A stretch of DNA of 64,000 bases from Jiella pacifica (GTDB taxonomy: Bacteria; Pseudomonadota; Alphaproteobacteria; Rhizobiales; Rhizobiaceae), in assembly GCF_010500815.1 (NCBI RefSeq), contig NZ_JAAAMG010000001.1, forward strand, positions 248,001 through 312,000. Reading direction: 5' to 3'. The stretch's first letter is position 1. Each line of letters starts with the position of its first letter. A program made the position numbers and the translations under genes. This document shows, in pieces, positions 45,949 through 54,578 of the stretch. The notes under the pieces are model-generated. The model made no database searches and was not told the DNA's origin. It worked only from the letters and a program-made list of their open reading frames with translations.

Positions 45949-46432
45949 GACACGCGGCGCTGCCGCCGCGGCGGGTCACGGTCGCCCGGCCGCGCCAATC
46001 ACAGCCGTCCGTATGCCGCCGCCGGCACGCTTTTCGGGCTACGCCGCGATCTTCGGCGAGGTCGATCTGTCCGGCGACCGGATCGAGCCGGGGGCCTTCG
46101 CCGCCTCGCTGATCGGCCGGCGGGCGAGCGAGGTTCGCATGCTCTGGCAGCACGATCCGGCAAGGCCGGTCGGCCGCTGGATCGCGATCGCCGAGGACCG
46201 CATCGGGCTGAAGGTCACGGGCGAATTCGCCCTCGACACGGCCGGTGGGCGAGAGGCGGCAGCGCTCGTGGCGGCGGGGGCGATCGACGGCCTGTCGATC
46301 GGCTTTCGCACCCGGCTCGCCCGGCGGGGCAGCGGCGGCGCGAGGCGGCGTCTCGTCACGGTCGATCTCTGGGAGATCTCCCTCGTGACCTTCCCGATGC
46401 AGGCGAAAGCGCGGCTGACGGTCATCGCCTGA
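45932..46432 (+). CDS. HK97-family prohead protease (g4)
   Basis: The 166-residue serine protease processes the prohead. The core FSGYAAIFGEVDLSGDRIEP, the catalytic His region VRMLWQHDPARPVGRW and the Ser region AGAIDGLSIGFRTR are all present. It overlaps the portal gene and lies 46 bases before the capsid gene. Confidence 0.88.
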   Translation: MAGRIETRGAAAAAGHGRPAAPITAVRMPPPARFSGYAAIFGEVDLSGDRIEPGAFAASLIGRRASEVRMLWQHDPARPVGRWIAIAEDRIGLKVTGEFALDTAGGREAAALVAAGAIDGLSIGFRTRLARRGSGGARRRLVTVDLWEISLVTFPMQAKARLTVIA

Positions 46433-46478
46433 GCCCGCTCGCATCAATCCGCAGATCCCATCAAAACAGGAGAACGAC

Positions 46479-47732
46479 ATGGACGAAACGGCGCGCGCCG
46501 GCTTCGAGACGAAGACGGTCACCCCGGAGGTGCGGGGCCTGCAGGACGAGATGATGCGGCTCTTCGAGGGCTTCCGCGAGGCGAACGACACGCGTCTCGA
46601 GGAATTCGAAAAGCGCATGGCGAGCGACGTCGTGACCAGCGACAAGGTCGACCGGATCGCCGCCGCCCTCGATGCGCAGAAGCAGACGATAGAGCGGCTG
46701 ACGCTGAAGGGCATGCGCCCGGCGCTCGGCAGGGAGGAGCCGGCGCGGCGCAGCGAGGCGGCGAGCGAGCACAAGGGCGCCTTCGAACGCTACGTCCGCG
46801 GCGGCGACGAGGCGGCGCTGCGGCGCTTCGAGGAAAAGGCGATGTCGAGCCTGACGGGGGCCGATGGCGGTTTCCTGGTGCCGGACGAGACCGAGACGGA
46901 AATCGGCCGTCGGCTGGCTTCGATCTCGCCGATCCGCTCGATCGCCTCGGTGCGGACGGTTTCGACGGCGGTGCTGAAGAAGCCCTTCGCGATTTCGGGT
47001 GCCGAAAGCGGCTGGGTCAGCGAGACGGCGGTGCGAAGCCAGACGGATGCGCCGCAGCTCGCCGAGCTGACCTTTCCGACCATGGAGCTCTACGCCATGC
47101 CGGCGGCGACGGCGGCGCTGCTCGACGACGCTGCCGTCGACATCGACCGCTGGATCGGCGAGGAGGTCGAGCAGGCCTTCGCCGCCCAGGAGGGCGCGGC
47201 TTTCGTCAATGGCGACGGCGTCGCCAAGCCGAAGGGCTTCATGACCTATACCAGGGCCGACGAGAGCGCCTGGGCCTGGGGCAAGGTCGGGACGGTGTCG
47301 ACCGGCGCCGACGGCGGCTTCGTCGAGGGCGAGGCGGCCGATGCGCTGATCGACCTCGTCTATGCGCTGAAGGCCGGCTATCGCCAGAACGCCAGCTTCG
47401 TGATGAACCGGCGCAGCCAGGCGGCGGTGCGCAAGCTGAAGGACGAGGACGGCAACTATCTCTGGCTGCCGCCGGCCTCGGCCGGAGGGCGGGCGACGCT
47501 GATGGGCTTTCCCATCGTCGAGGCCGAGGAGATGCCGGACATCGCGGCGGGCGTCTCGGCCATCGCCTTCGGCGACTTCTCCCGCTTCTACCTCGTCGTC
47601 GACCGGCAGGGCGTGCGGGTGCTGCGCGATCCCTATTCCGCCAAGCCCTACGTCCTGTTCTACACGACCAAGCGGGTGGGCGGCGGCATCCAGGACTTCG
47701 ATGCGGCCAAGCTGCTCGATTTCTCGGCCTGA
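46479..47732 (+). CDS. HK97-fold major capsid protein (g5)
   Basis: The 417-residue precursor has an N-terminal coiled-coil delta domain (about 1-95; LQDEMMRLFEGFREANDTRL) that the protease should remove, then the HK97 fold from about residue 120: TGADGGFLVPDETETEIGRR, DAPQLAELTFPTMELYAMPA, EVEQAFAAQEGAAFVNGDG, FVMNRRSQAAVRKLKDEDGN. A T-tailed hairpin lies 43 bases after the stop. Confidence 0.94.
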   Translation: MDETARAGFETKTVTPEVRGLQDEMMRLFEGFREANDTRLEEFEKRMASDVVTSDKVDRIAAALDAQKQTIERLTLKGMRPALGREEPARRSEAASEHKGAFERYVRGGDEAALRRFEEKAMSSLTGADGGFLVPDETETEIGRRLASISPIRSIASVRTVSTAVLKKPFAISGAESGWVSETAVRSQTDAPQLAELTFPTMELYAMPAATAALLDDAAVDIDRWIGEEVEQAFAAQEGAAFVNGDGVAKPKGFMTYTRADESAWAWGKVGTVSTGADGGFVEGEAADALIDLVYALKAGYRQNASFVMNRRSQAAVRKLKDEDGNYLWLPPASAGGRATLMGFPIVEAEEMPDIAAGVSAIAFGDFSRFYLVVDRQGVRVLRDPYSAKPYVLFYTTKRVGGGIQDFDAAKLLDFSA

Positions 47733-47775
47733 TCGAGGCTCGGGGAGCCGTTCCTGAGGAACCGACCCGAACAGA

Positions 47776-47801
47776 GGCCCGGCGCGACCCGCCGGGCCTT
47801 T
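47776..47801 (+). terminator. T-tailed hairpin between capsid and adaptor genes
   Basis: A perfect 9-bp stem (GGCCCGGCG/CGCCGGGCC, loop CGACC) followed by TTTCTCATTT. It lies inside the structural gene cluster, 20 bases before the adaptor gene start, and would partly separate head from connector and tail expression. Confidence 0.62.
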
Positions 47802-47821
47802 CTCATTTCTGGAGAGCGACG

Positions 47822-48379
47822 ATGACGACGATCGACCTCGGCCTGTCAGCCGAGCCGCTGGCGCTCGCCGAGGCGAAGGCCTGGGCGCGGATCGAGCGCG
47901 ACGACGAGGACGGGCTGATATCAGGCCTCATTTCCGCCGCTCGCGAGGCGATCGAGCGCGAGACGGGGCTGGCGCTCGTCGCCCGCAGCTTTCGCCTGGC
48001 GCTCGATCCGGTGCCGCGCGGCGGCTGGGTGGAGGCGACGCGGCGGCCGCTGGTCGCGGTCGAGAGCGTCACTGCCTATGACGCTTCGGGGAACCCGGTG
48101 GCGTTCACCGCGGCGGAGGCGGTCGCCGAGCGGCCGCGGGGGACCGACTGCTTCCGGCTGGCAGGCGCCGTCATCGACGCGGCGGCGAACGGCGTCGAGA
48201 TCGAATTCACCGCCGGGTTAGCGGCCGGCGAGTGCCCGGCGGATCTTCTTCTGGCACTGAAGTCGATCGTTGCGGCGAGCTACGAGGCGCGGGCGCTGGT
48301 CGAGCCGGGGATGCAGCCGGCGCTGCGGCCGGCGCTCGCCGATCGGCTGATCGCCCCCTATCGGCGGGTGCGGATCTGA
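47822..48379 (+). CDS. head-tail connector/adaptor protein (g6)
   Basis: The 185-residue protein matches the gp6-like head-tail connector family: LALAEAKAWARIERDDEDGL, ISAAREAIERETGLALVARS and CPADLLLALKSIVAASYEAR. It should attach to the portal on the outside of the filled head. The stop overlaps the next start (TGATG). Confidence 0.86.
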   Translation: MTTIDLGLSAEPLALAEAKAWARIERDDEDGLISGLISAAREAIERETGLALVARSFRLALDPVPRGGWVEATRRPLVAVESVTAYDASGNPVAFTAAEAVAERPRGTDCFRLAGAVIDAAANGVEIEFTAGLAAGECPADLLLALKSIVAASYEARALVEPGMQPALRPALADRLIAPYRRVRI

Positions 48380-48711
48380 TGGCGCCCTTGTTTCTCGATC
48401 CGGGAGTCTTCAATCGCCGCGTCGCGCTGGACGAGCCGGTCGTCGCTGCGGACGGCGCGGGCGGCGGCGAGACGGGCTGGCAGGAGCTGCGCGAGCTCTC
48501 GGTGCGCATCGAGCCCTTGTCCGTCGCCTCGCGAGAGCGCTTCGACCAGCGCGAGGCTACCGTGACGCATCGGGTGCTCTGCCGGGCGAACGATGTCGTC
48601 GAACGGGGCATGTCGTTCCGGCTCGGCGGGCGGCGGCTGATTATTCTGTCGGTCCACGATCCGGACGAAAGCCGGCGCTATCTCGTCTGCCGCTGCGAGG
48701 AGGAGCGCTGA
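48379..48711 (+). CDS. phage head closure/stopper protein (g7)
   Basis: The 110-residue protein has the head-tail adaptor pattern: LDPGVFNRRVALDEPVVAAD, GWQELRELSVRIEPLS and DVVERGMSFRLGGRRLIILS. It would seal the connector channel before tail joining. It is coupled by single-base overlaps (TGATG) to both neighbours. Confidence 0.84.
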   Translation: MAPLFLDPGVFNRRVALDEPVVAADGAGGGETGWQELRELSVRIEPLSVASRERFDQREATVTHRVLCRANDVVERGMSFRLGGRRLIILSVHDPDESRRYLVCRCEEER

Positions 48712-48956
48712 TGTCCATGCGGCTGACGGCGAGCGTCCGGCAGAAGCGGCTGCGCAAGAGTTTTCGGCAGCTCGTCGAGGAGGGGCTCGGGCGGGCGAGG
48801 GAGGGGAATGCGCCGAAGCGCGCCGGCGACCTGCCGCGCACCTCGAACCTTGCGCGGACGCCGGCCGGCCGGGCTCTCCTGGCGGATCCCTTCGGGGCCG
48901 ATGCAGGTCTCGGCGGCAAGTCGCCGCTCGATTCGCGAAGGTCGCGAAAAAGTTAA
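48711..48956 (+). CDS. small hypothetical protein within the GTA-like cluster
   Basis: The 81-residue, strongly basic protein (MSMRLTASVRQKRLRKSFRQ) starts by overlapping the previous stop (TGATG), which supports translation. It occupies the place where many HK97-type phages carry a neck protein (gp10/DUF646), but I see no clear homology and it is shorter. It may be a degenerate or cluster-specific protein. Confidence 0.5.
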   Translation: MSMRLTASVRQKRLRKSFRQLVEEGLGRAREGNAPKRAGDLPRTSNLARTPAGRALLADPFGADAGLGGKSPLDSRRSRKS

Positions 48957-49068
48957 AAATTCGCTCGTTGAACCCGAAGACGGGGAAACCATTTCGAGTT
49001 ATGTTTCACGGTGACAAGCAAAGTGAACGCTGGCGACGTGCACTGGCAAGTGAAGGAGGGCGAAAGCG

Positions 49069-49479
49069 ATGGCGCATCCGAGCGCTGAACTCCAGCAGTC
49101 GATTTTTTCCGCGCTGACCTCCGATCCGTCGCTGACGGCGCTGCTCGGCGGACCGAAGGTCTTCGACCGCCGGCCCGAGCGGGCGAACTTCCCCTATCTG
49201 ACCCTCGGCCGGACGGCGGTGGTCGACTGGTCGACCGGCAGCGAGGACGGGGCCGAGCACATCCTCACCCTGCATGTCTGGGCGAAGGGTGGCGGCAAGG
49301 CCGAAACCTACGCGATCATGGACAAGGTTGCCGAAAAGCTCAACGACGCGACGCTGCCGATGGAAGGGCACCATCTGGTGAACCTTCGGCTGCAATTTGC
49401 CGAAGCGCGGCGCGAGCCCGACAGCGCGGCCTATCACGGCATCCTGAGGTTCCGCGCGGTGACCGAGCCGCTTGCCTGA
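49069..49479 (+). CDS. DUF3168 tail terminator protein (g8)
   Basis: The 136-residue protein fits the DUF3168 family that caps the tail tube: LQQSIFSALTSDPSLTALLG, GPKVFDRRPERANFPYLTLG and ILTLHVWAKGGGKAETYAIM. GGAGG precedes the ATG. A T-tailed hairpin lies 101 bases after the stop. Confidence 0.87.
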   Translation: MAHPSAELQQSIFSALTSDPSLTALLGGPKVFDRRPERANFPYLTLGRTAVVDWSTGSEDGAEHILTLHVWAKGGGKAETYAIMDKVAEKLNDATLPMEGHHLVNLRLQFAEARREPDSAAYHGILRFRAVTEPLA

Positions 49480-49580
49480 GGAGAGCGGCAAGGGCTGCGG
49501 ACGTTTAGAGACGCGCTGAGTGAAGGAGCGCGGTTGAAGCCTGCTGGCCCATTCTCGGCCAGACATCGAACGATCTTTCA

Positions 49581-49608
49581 GGGCGGTCCTTATCGGGCCG
49601 CCCTTTTT
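49581..49608 (+). terminator. T-tailed hairpin between tail terminator and major tail genes
   Basis: A 9-bp stem (GGGCGGTCC/GGGCCGCCC, one G-T pair, loop TTATC) is followed by TTTTT. It is the best rho-independent terminator shape in the cluster and sits 55 bases before the major tail protein start. Confidence 0.7.
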
Positions 49609-49662
49609 CGTTGCCGCGGCGGGATGTCGCCGTGTCCACCACAGCTTGAACGGGACGCACGG

Positions 49663-50076
49663 ATGAGCGCGCAAAAAGGCAAGGATCTCCTCCTCAAGAT
49701 CGACGCGGACGGGGACGGCAGTTTCACCACGATCGCCGGCCTGAGAAGCCGGCGGATCGCCTTCAATGCCGAGACGGTCGACATCACCGATTCCGAAAGC
49801 GCCGGGCGCTGGCGGGAGCTTCTCGGCGGAGCGGGGGTGCAACGCGCGGCGCTGTCGGGCGCCGGCATCTTCAAGGACGCTGCCTCGGACGCGACGCTCC
49901 GGCAGGTGTTCTTCGAATCGCGGATTGCGGCCTTCCAGGCGGTGATCCCGGACTTCGGCAAGGTGACCGGGCCGTTCCAGGTGACGTCGCTCGAATATGG
50001 CGGCGAGCACGACGGCGAGGTGACCTTCGAGGCGACGCTGGAATCGGCCGGCGCCCTGACCTTCGAGGCGATCTGA
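49663..50076 (+). CDS. major tail tube protein, TP901-1 family (g9)
   Basis: The 137-residue tube protein shows the family sequence AQKGKDLLLKIDADGDGSFT, NAETVDITDSESAGRWRELL and LRQVFFESRIAAFQAVIPDF. The in-frame sequence continues upstream without homology, and the ATG at 49663 gives the usual length. It ends 2 bases before the chaperone gene. Confidence 0.9.
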   Translation: MSAQKGKDLLLKIDADGDGSFTTIAGLRSRRIAFNAETVDITDSESAGRWRELLGGAGVQRAALSGAGIFKDAASDATLRQVFFESRIAAFQAVIPDFGKVTGPFQVTSLEYGGEHDGEVTFEATLESAGALTFEAI

Positions 50077-50078
50077 CC

Positions 50079-50426
50079 ATGGCCGTCAATCGCCGGCGGG
50101 GCGAAGTCGCCGCCATCATCGACGGCCGGGAGCGGCGCTTGTGCCTGACGCTCGGTGCGCTGGCCGAACTGGAAGACGCCTTTTCCGCCGACAATCTCGG
50201 CGAACTCGCCAGTCGCTTTCGCGGCGGGAAGCTTTCGGCCCGCGATCTGACGCGGATCGTCGGGGCGGGCTTGCGCGGCGCGGGCGAGGCGGTGTCGGAC
50301 GCGGAGGTTGCGGCGATGCACTTCGAGGGCGCGGCGGCGGGAGCGGCGGCGATCGCCGTCGAGCTTCTGGCGGCAGCTTTCGGTGGAGACGGGGAGGCGG
50401 CCGGCAAGGGCAACGCAAACCCTTGA
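50079..50426 (+). CDS. GTA tail assembly chaperone, first frame (g10)
   Basis: The 115-residue protein matches the GTA gp10 family: VNRRRGEVAAIIDGRERRLC, LTLGALAELEDAFSADNLGE, LASRFRGGKLSARDLTRIVG. It should guide polymerisation of the tube around the tape measure. The stop codon is immediately preceded by a slippery heptamer and overlaps the start of the next frame. Confidence 0.85.
   Translation: MAVNRRRGEVAAIIDGRERRLCLTLGALAELEDAFSADNLGELASRFRGGKLSARDLTRIVGAGLRGAGEAVSDAEVAAMHFEGAAAGAAAIAVELLAAAFGGDGEAAGKGNANP
50417..50423 (+). other. candidate -1 frameshift slippery heptamer
   Basis: A AAC CCT, in frame with the g10 reading frame, fits X XXY YYZ and lies directly before the TGA. A -1 slip would lead straight into the frame of the second chaperone gene, as in the G/GT chaperones of tailed phages. 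Confidence 0.4.
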
Positions 50427-50683
50427 ACGGCGCGCCTGAGGGCGCGCTTGCGGGCAGCGGGCGGCCTCAGACGGATGGACCCGCGGCCTTTCCATGGGAC
50501 GAGGCGATGGCCGTGGGCTTCGGCGTTTTGCGGCTGTCTCCCGAGGCCTTCTGGACGATGACTCCGCGCGAACTTTCCAGCGCGCTTTCGCCGCCTCGCC
50601 AGGTCGGCGCGGCCGCGCCTTCGCCCGCCGAGTTGTTCGGGCTGATGCGCCGCTTTCCCGACGCCGACCGGCAAGGCTCATGA
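50423..50683 (+). CDS. tail assembly chaperone, second frame (g10.1, rcc01693-like)
   Basis: The 86-residue frame contains the small phage tail assembly chaperone pattern AAFPWDEAMAVGFGVLRLSP, EAFWTMTPRELSSAL and PSPAELFGLMRRFPDAD. It lies in the -1 frame relative to g10. If separately initiated, the most likely start is TTG 50423, which overlaps the g10 stop; otherwise it is made as a frameshift extension of g10. Confidence 0.75.
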   Translation: MNGAPEGALAGSGRPQTDGPAAFPWDEAMAVGFGVLRLSPEAFWTMTPRELSSALSPPRQVGAAAPSPAELFGLMRRFPDADRQGS

Positions 50684-50708
50684 CACTTCTTTCACCGGGA
50701 ACGCAATC

Positions 50709-51284
50709 ATGGACGAGGACGAGACCTTCACCGTCGCGATCAAGGCGGACACCAGCGGCCTCGACAAGGCGCTCTCCGACCTTTCCGGCAAGGCCGACCG
50801 GTTCGGCTCGGCCTTGACGTCGGCCTTCGCGGGCGCCGTCACAGGGGGACGCTCCTTCGAGAGCGTGCTGCAACAGCTCGCCGCAAGGCTCTCGACGATC
50901 GCGCTCGACGCGGCGCTGAAGCCGCTGGGCAATCTCGCCTCGAACGCCGTCGGCCAGCTGTTCTCGGCCCTTGGCGGCGGCGGCGCGGGCGATGGCGGGG
51001 GCGGCGGCGTCCTGCCATTCGCCAAGGGTGGGGTCGTCGCGGCGCCGAGCTATTTTCCGGCCGGCGGCCGGGTCGGGCTGATGGGCGAGGCCGGGGCCGA
51101 GGCGATCCTCCCGCTGTCGCGCGGGGCCGACGGGACGCTCGGCGTCGCCGCGCCGCGCGGGCAGGGCGGGTCGACGATCGTCTTCAACGTCTCGACCCCG
51201 GACGCCCCGAGCTTCAGACGCGCCGAGGCGCAGATCCAGGCGATGCTGACCAGGGCGGCATCCCGCGGGCGAAGGGGCCTTTGA
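50709..51284 (+). CDS. GTA tape measure protein (g11)
   Basis: The 191-residue protein starts DEDETFTVAIKADTSGLDKA and has a hydrophobic stretch (RLSTIALDAALKPLGNLASN, AVGQLFSALGGGG), a Gly-rich middle, then FAKGGVVAAPSYFPAGGRVG and GEAGAEAILPLSRGADG, the tape-measure C-terminal signature. It is short, as expected for the short tails of GTAs. No Shine-Dalgarno issues; GGGAA precedes the ATG. Confidence 0.87.
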   Translation: MDEDETFTVAIKADTSGLDKALSDLSGKADRFGSALTSAFAGAVTGGRSFESVLQQLAARLSTIALDAALKPLGNLASNAVGQLFSALGGGGAGDGGGGGVLPFAKGGVVAAPSYFPAGGRVGLMGEAGAEAILPLSRGADGTLGVAAPRGQGGSTIVFNVSTPDAPSFRRAEAQIQAMLTRAASRGRRGL

Positions 51285-51286
51285 CC

Positions 51287-51922
51287 ATGGCGATCGTCGC
51301 CTTCAGCGAAGAGCGCTTTCCCCTGCGGATCGCCTTCGGCACCAGCGGCGGGCCGGAGCGGCGCACCGACATCGTCCGGCTGTCGACCGGCTTCGAAAAG
51401 CGCAACCAGCGCTTCTCCCGCTCCGTGCGCCGATACGATGCCGGCTCGGGGCTGAAGAGTCTCGCCGACCTCGCCCTCGTGGTCGATTTCTTCGAGGCGA
51501 TGCGCGGCCGGCTGACCGGTTTCCGGTTTCGCGACCCGCTGGACCATGCGTCGGCGCGCTTCGGCATGGCCGTCTCGCCGACCGACCAGGCGATCGGCAC
51601 GGGCGACGGCGAGACGCGGAAATTCCCGCTCGTGAAGATCTATGGCAGTGGCGAAGGCGCCTATCACCGGCCGATTGAAAAGCCTGTCGCCGGCTCGGTG
51701 AGGATTGCCGTCGGCGGGGCCGAGACGGCGGCGGGGCTATCGATCGACGCCGTGACCGGTGTCGTCAGCTTCACCGACCCGCCCGCCGTGGGCGCGGCGA
51801 TCACCGCAGGCTTCGAGTTCGACGTGCCGGTGCGCTTCGACATCGACCAGATCGCCGTCAACATCGCCGCCTTCGAGGCCGGCGACATCCCGACCATTCC
51901 GCTCATCGAGGTGAGGCCATGA
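51287..51922 (+). CDS. DUF2460 distal tail protein (g12)
   Basis: The 211-residue protein matches the TIGR02217/DUF2460 family: FSEERFPLRIAFGTSGGPER, RRYDAGSGLKSLADLALVVD, FFEAMRGRLTGFRFRDPLDH. In the GTA particle it forms the distal tail ring. ATG 51287 is preferred; a TTG at 51281 overlaps the g11 stop. It overlaps the next gene by 4 bases. Confidence 0.92.
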   Translation: MAIVAFSEERFPLRIAFGTSGGPERRTDIVRLSTGFEKRNQRFSRSVRRYDAGSGLKSLADLALVVDFFEAMRGRLTGFRFRDPLDHASARFGMAVSPTDQAIGTGDGETRKFPLVKIYGSGEGAYHRPIEKPVAGSVRIAVGGAETAAGLSIDAVTGVVSFTDPPAVGAAITAGFEFDVPVRFDIDQIAVNIAAFEAGDIPTIPLIEVRP

Positions 51923-52809
51923 GGACGCTCCCCGCCGAACTCGCGGCCGCCGTCGAAGGCCCGGTGACGACGCTGGCCCATTGCTGGCGGCTGACCCGGA
52001 AGGACGGTCTCGTCCTCGGCGTCACCGACCACGACGAGGCGCTGGAGTTCGACGGCACGAGGTTCGAGGCGGCGACGGGCCTGACCGCGAGCGAGGCGGA
52101 AGCCGCGCTCGGCCTCGGTGCGACGACAGGCGAGGTGGAGGGCGCCTTGTCCGCAGCCTCCATCGAGGAGGCGGACATCGCGGCCGGCCGGTTCGACGGC
52201 GCGACGATCGAGACCTTCGTCGTCGACTGGCAGAACCCGCAGGCGCATGTGCGGATCGACCTGTCGGATCTCGGCGAGGTGCGGCGCGGCGAGACGGCCT
52301 TCACGGCGGAGCTGAGGAGCGTCGCCGCCAGGCTCGACGCGGTGCACGGGCGGATCTATCGCCGGCGCTGCGACGCGGTCCTCGGCGATGCGCGCTGCCG
52401 CTTCGATCTGTCGGAGCCGCCCTTCACGGTGGAATGCGCTGTTCATTCCGCCGGCGAGGGATGGCTCGTGACGCAAACGTCCCTTGGGGCACCGCCCGAC
52501 CGCTACGGATATGGCCGGCTGACGATGCTGGACGGCGAGGCGACGGGCCTTTCCGCCGACGTGTCCTCGGCGGTTACGGCGACGACCGACCGGGTCCGCA
52601 TCGCGCTGTCGTCGCCGATCGTCGCCGCCATTGCGGCGGGTGATCGCTTCCGCCTCGTCCAGGGCTGCGACAAGCTGTTCTCGACGTGCCGCGAGCGCTT
52701 CGGCAACCACCTGAACTTCCGCGGCTTTCCGCATATTCCCGGTACGGATGCCAGCCTTCAGGCGGCCAAGTCGGGGGACGTCCACGACGGATCGCCGGTG
52801 GTGCCATGA
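51919..52809 (+). CDS. DUF2163 tail hub protein (g13)
   Basis: The 296-residue protein fits TIGR02218/DUF2163 followed by the phage BR0599 C-terminal domain: CWRLTRKDGLVLGVTDHDEA, EAALGLGATTGEVEGALSAA, and a Cys-rich end RLVQGCDKLFSTCRERFGNH, FRGFPHIPGTDA. In Rhodobacter the hub protein binds an iron-sulfur cluster; the Cys here would fit that. ATGA overlap couples it to the peptidase gene. Confidence 0.92.
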   Translation: MRTLPAELAAAVEGPVTTLAHCWRLTRKDGLVLGVTDHDEALEFDGTRFEAATGLTASEAEAALGLGATTGEVEGALSAASIEEADIAAGRFDGATIETFVVDWQNPQAHVRIDLSDLGEVRRGETAFTAELRSVAARLDAVHGRIYRRRCDAVLGDARCRFDLSEPPFTVECAVHSAGEGWLVTQTSLGAPPDRYGYGRLTMLDGEATGLSADVSSAVTATTDRVRIALSSPIVAAIAAGDRFRLVQGCDKLFSTCRERFGNHLNFRGFPHIPGTDASLQAAKSGDVHDGSPVVP

Positions 52810-53237
52810 GCGAGACGATGCGGGCGTGGGCGCTGGAGAGCGCCAGGAGCTGGCTCGGTACGCCCTATCGCCATCAGGGCTCGGCGAAGGGCATCGGCTG
52901 CGACTGTCTCGGGCTAATCCGCGGCATCTGGCGGGAGCTGCGCGGCGTGGAGCCGGAGGAGCCCGGCGCCTATTCCACGACCTGGAGCCTTCGGTCCGGG
53001 CCGGACCGGTTGATGGCGGCGGCGGAGCGGCATCTCTTGCCGGTCGACATGTCACAGGCCCTGCCCGGCGACGTCCTCTTGTTTCGCTGGCGATCGGGCG
53101 CGCCGGCGACCCATTGCGCTATCGTCGACGAAAGTGGGCGCATCATCCACGCCTATCAGGGCGCGAGCGTCGTCTCGACGGCGCTGCCGAACAGCTGGCG
53201 CGGCAGGATCGCCGGTGCCTTCCGATTTCCGGAGTAG
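52806..53237 (+). CDS. NlpC/P60 tail peptidase (g14)
   Basis: The 143-residue peptidase has the catalytic Cys in GIGCDCLGLIRGIWRE, the His in APATHCAIVDESGRIIHAYQ and a Trp-rich N-terminus ARSWLGTPYRHQGSAKG. It would cut the recipient's peptidoglycan during DNA delivery. It ends 3 bases before the tail-tip gene. Confidence 0.92.
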   Translation: MSETMRAWALESARSWLGTPYRHQGSAKGIGCDCLGLIRGIWRELRGVEPEEPGAYSTTWSLRSGPDRLMAAAERHLLPVDMSQALPGDVLLFRWRSGAPATHCAIVDESGRIIHAYQGASVVSTALPNSWRGRIAGAFRFPE

Positions 53238-54571
53238 ATCGTGGCGACCATCGTTCTTCAGGCGGCAGGCGCCGTGATCGGCAGTTTCTTCGGCGGCCCG
53301 ATCGGTGCGGTGATCGGCCGTGCCGCCGGGGCGCTGGCGGGCTCGGCGATCGATCGTTCGCTGTTTTCGCAGACATCGTATTACGAGGGCCCGCGGCTCG
53401 AGGCCGGCCGGGTGATGACCGCCGACGAGGGCGCCGGCATCGCCCGGGTCTACGGCACCGCGCGGGTGGCCGGACAGGTCTTGTGGACGACCCGATTCGA
53501 GGAAGAGACCGAGACCGAACGGCAGGGCGGCAAGGGGGGCGGACAGTCGAGCGAGGTCACCACCTACAGCTATTTCGGCAATGTCGCGGTCGGGCTCTGC
53601 GAGGGGCCGATCGCGGCCATTCGCCGGGTCTGGGCCGACGGCGAGGAGATGGACCTCTCCGACATCGAGCTCAGGGTCTATCTCGGCGACGAAGAGCAGC
53701 TGCCCGATCCGCTGATCGAGGTGAAGCAGGGGGCGGGGAAGGCTCCCGCCTATCGCGGTCTCGCCTATCTCGTCTTCGAACGCCTCGCTTTGGAGCGATA
53801 CGGCAACCGGATCCCGCAGATAAGCTGCGAGGTGCTGCGCCCGATCGGCCGGCTGGAGGAGGAGATCCGCGCGGTCACCGTCATTCCGGGGGCGAGCGAA
53901 CACGGGCTCGATCCGGGGCGTGTGCGCGAGGAACTGGCCGAGGGCGAGGATCGGCTGATCAACCGCAACGTCCTTTACGGCGACAGCGACATCGAGGCCT
54001 CGATCGACGAACTCCGGGCGCTCTGTCCGAAGCTCGAACGGGCCGCGCTGGTCGTCTCCTGGTTCGGCGATGATCTGAGGGCCGGCCATTGCCGGATCCG
54101 GCCGAAGGTCGAGGTCCACGCCCGCCATGAGAACAAAGACTGGCGGGTGAGCGGCCTCAGCCGCGGCAATGCCGAGGTTCTCTCCCGCTTCGACGGTGGC
54201 CCCGCCTTTGGCGGCACACCGAGCGACTCAGGCGTCCTGCAGGCGATCCGAGCGCTCAAGGACCGCGGGCTGAAGGTCACGCATTATCCGTTCCTGCTCA
54301 TGGACGTTCCCCCGGGCAACGGCCTGCCCGATCCCCATGGCGAAGCCGAACAGGCGGCCTTTCCCTGGCGCGGGCGGATCAGCCTCGACGTGGCGGTGGG
54401 GCGGGCGGGCAGTACCGACGGAACCACTGCTGCCCGCGCCGCCGTCGCGGCTTTTCTCGGCACGGCCGGACCCGGGGACTTTTCGGTCTCGGGCAGCCGG
54501 GTGAATTATCACGGACCAGACGAATGGTCCTATCGGCGGATGATCTTCCATCACGCCCATCTGGCGGCGGT

Positions 54572-54578
54572 GGGGGGG
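54572..54578 (+). other. 7-G homopolymer carrying the frameshift in g15
   Basis: Seven consecutive G bases switch the reading from the upstream to the next frame. Removing one restores homologous sequence on both sides. Homopolymers are prone to both replication slippage and sequencing error, so it could be either. Confidence 0.8.
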
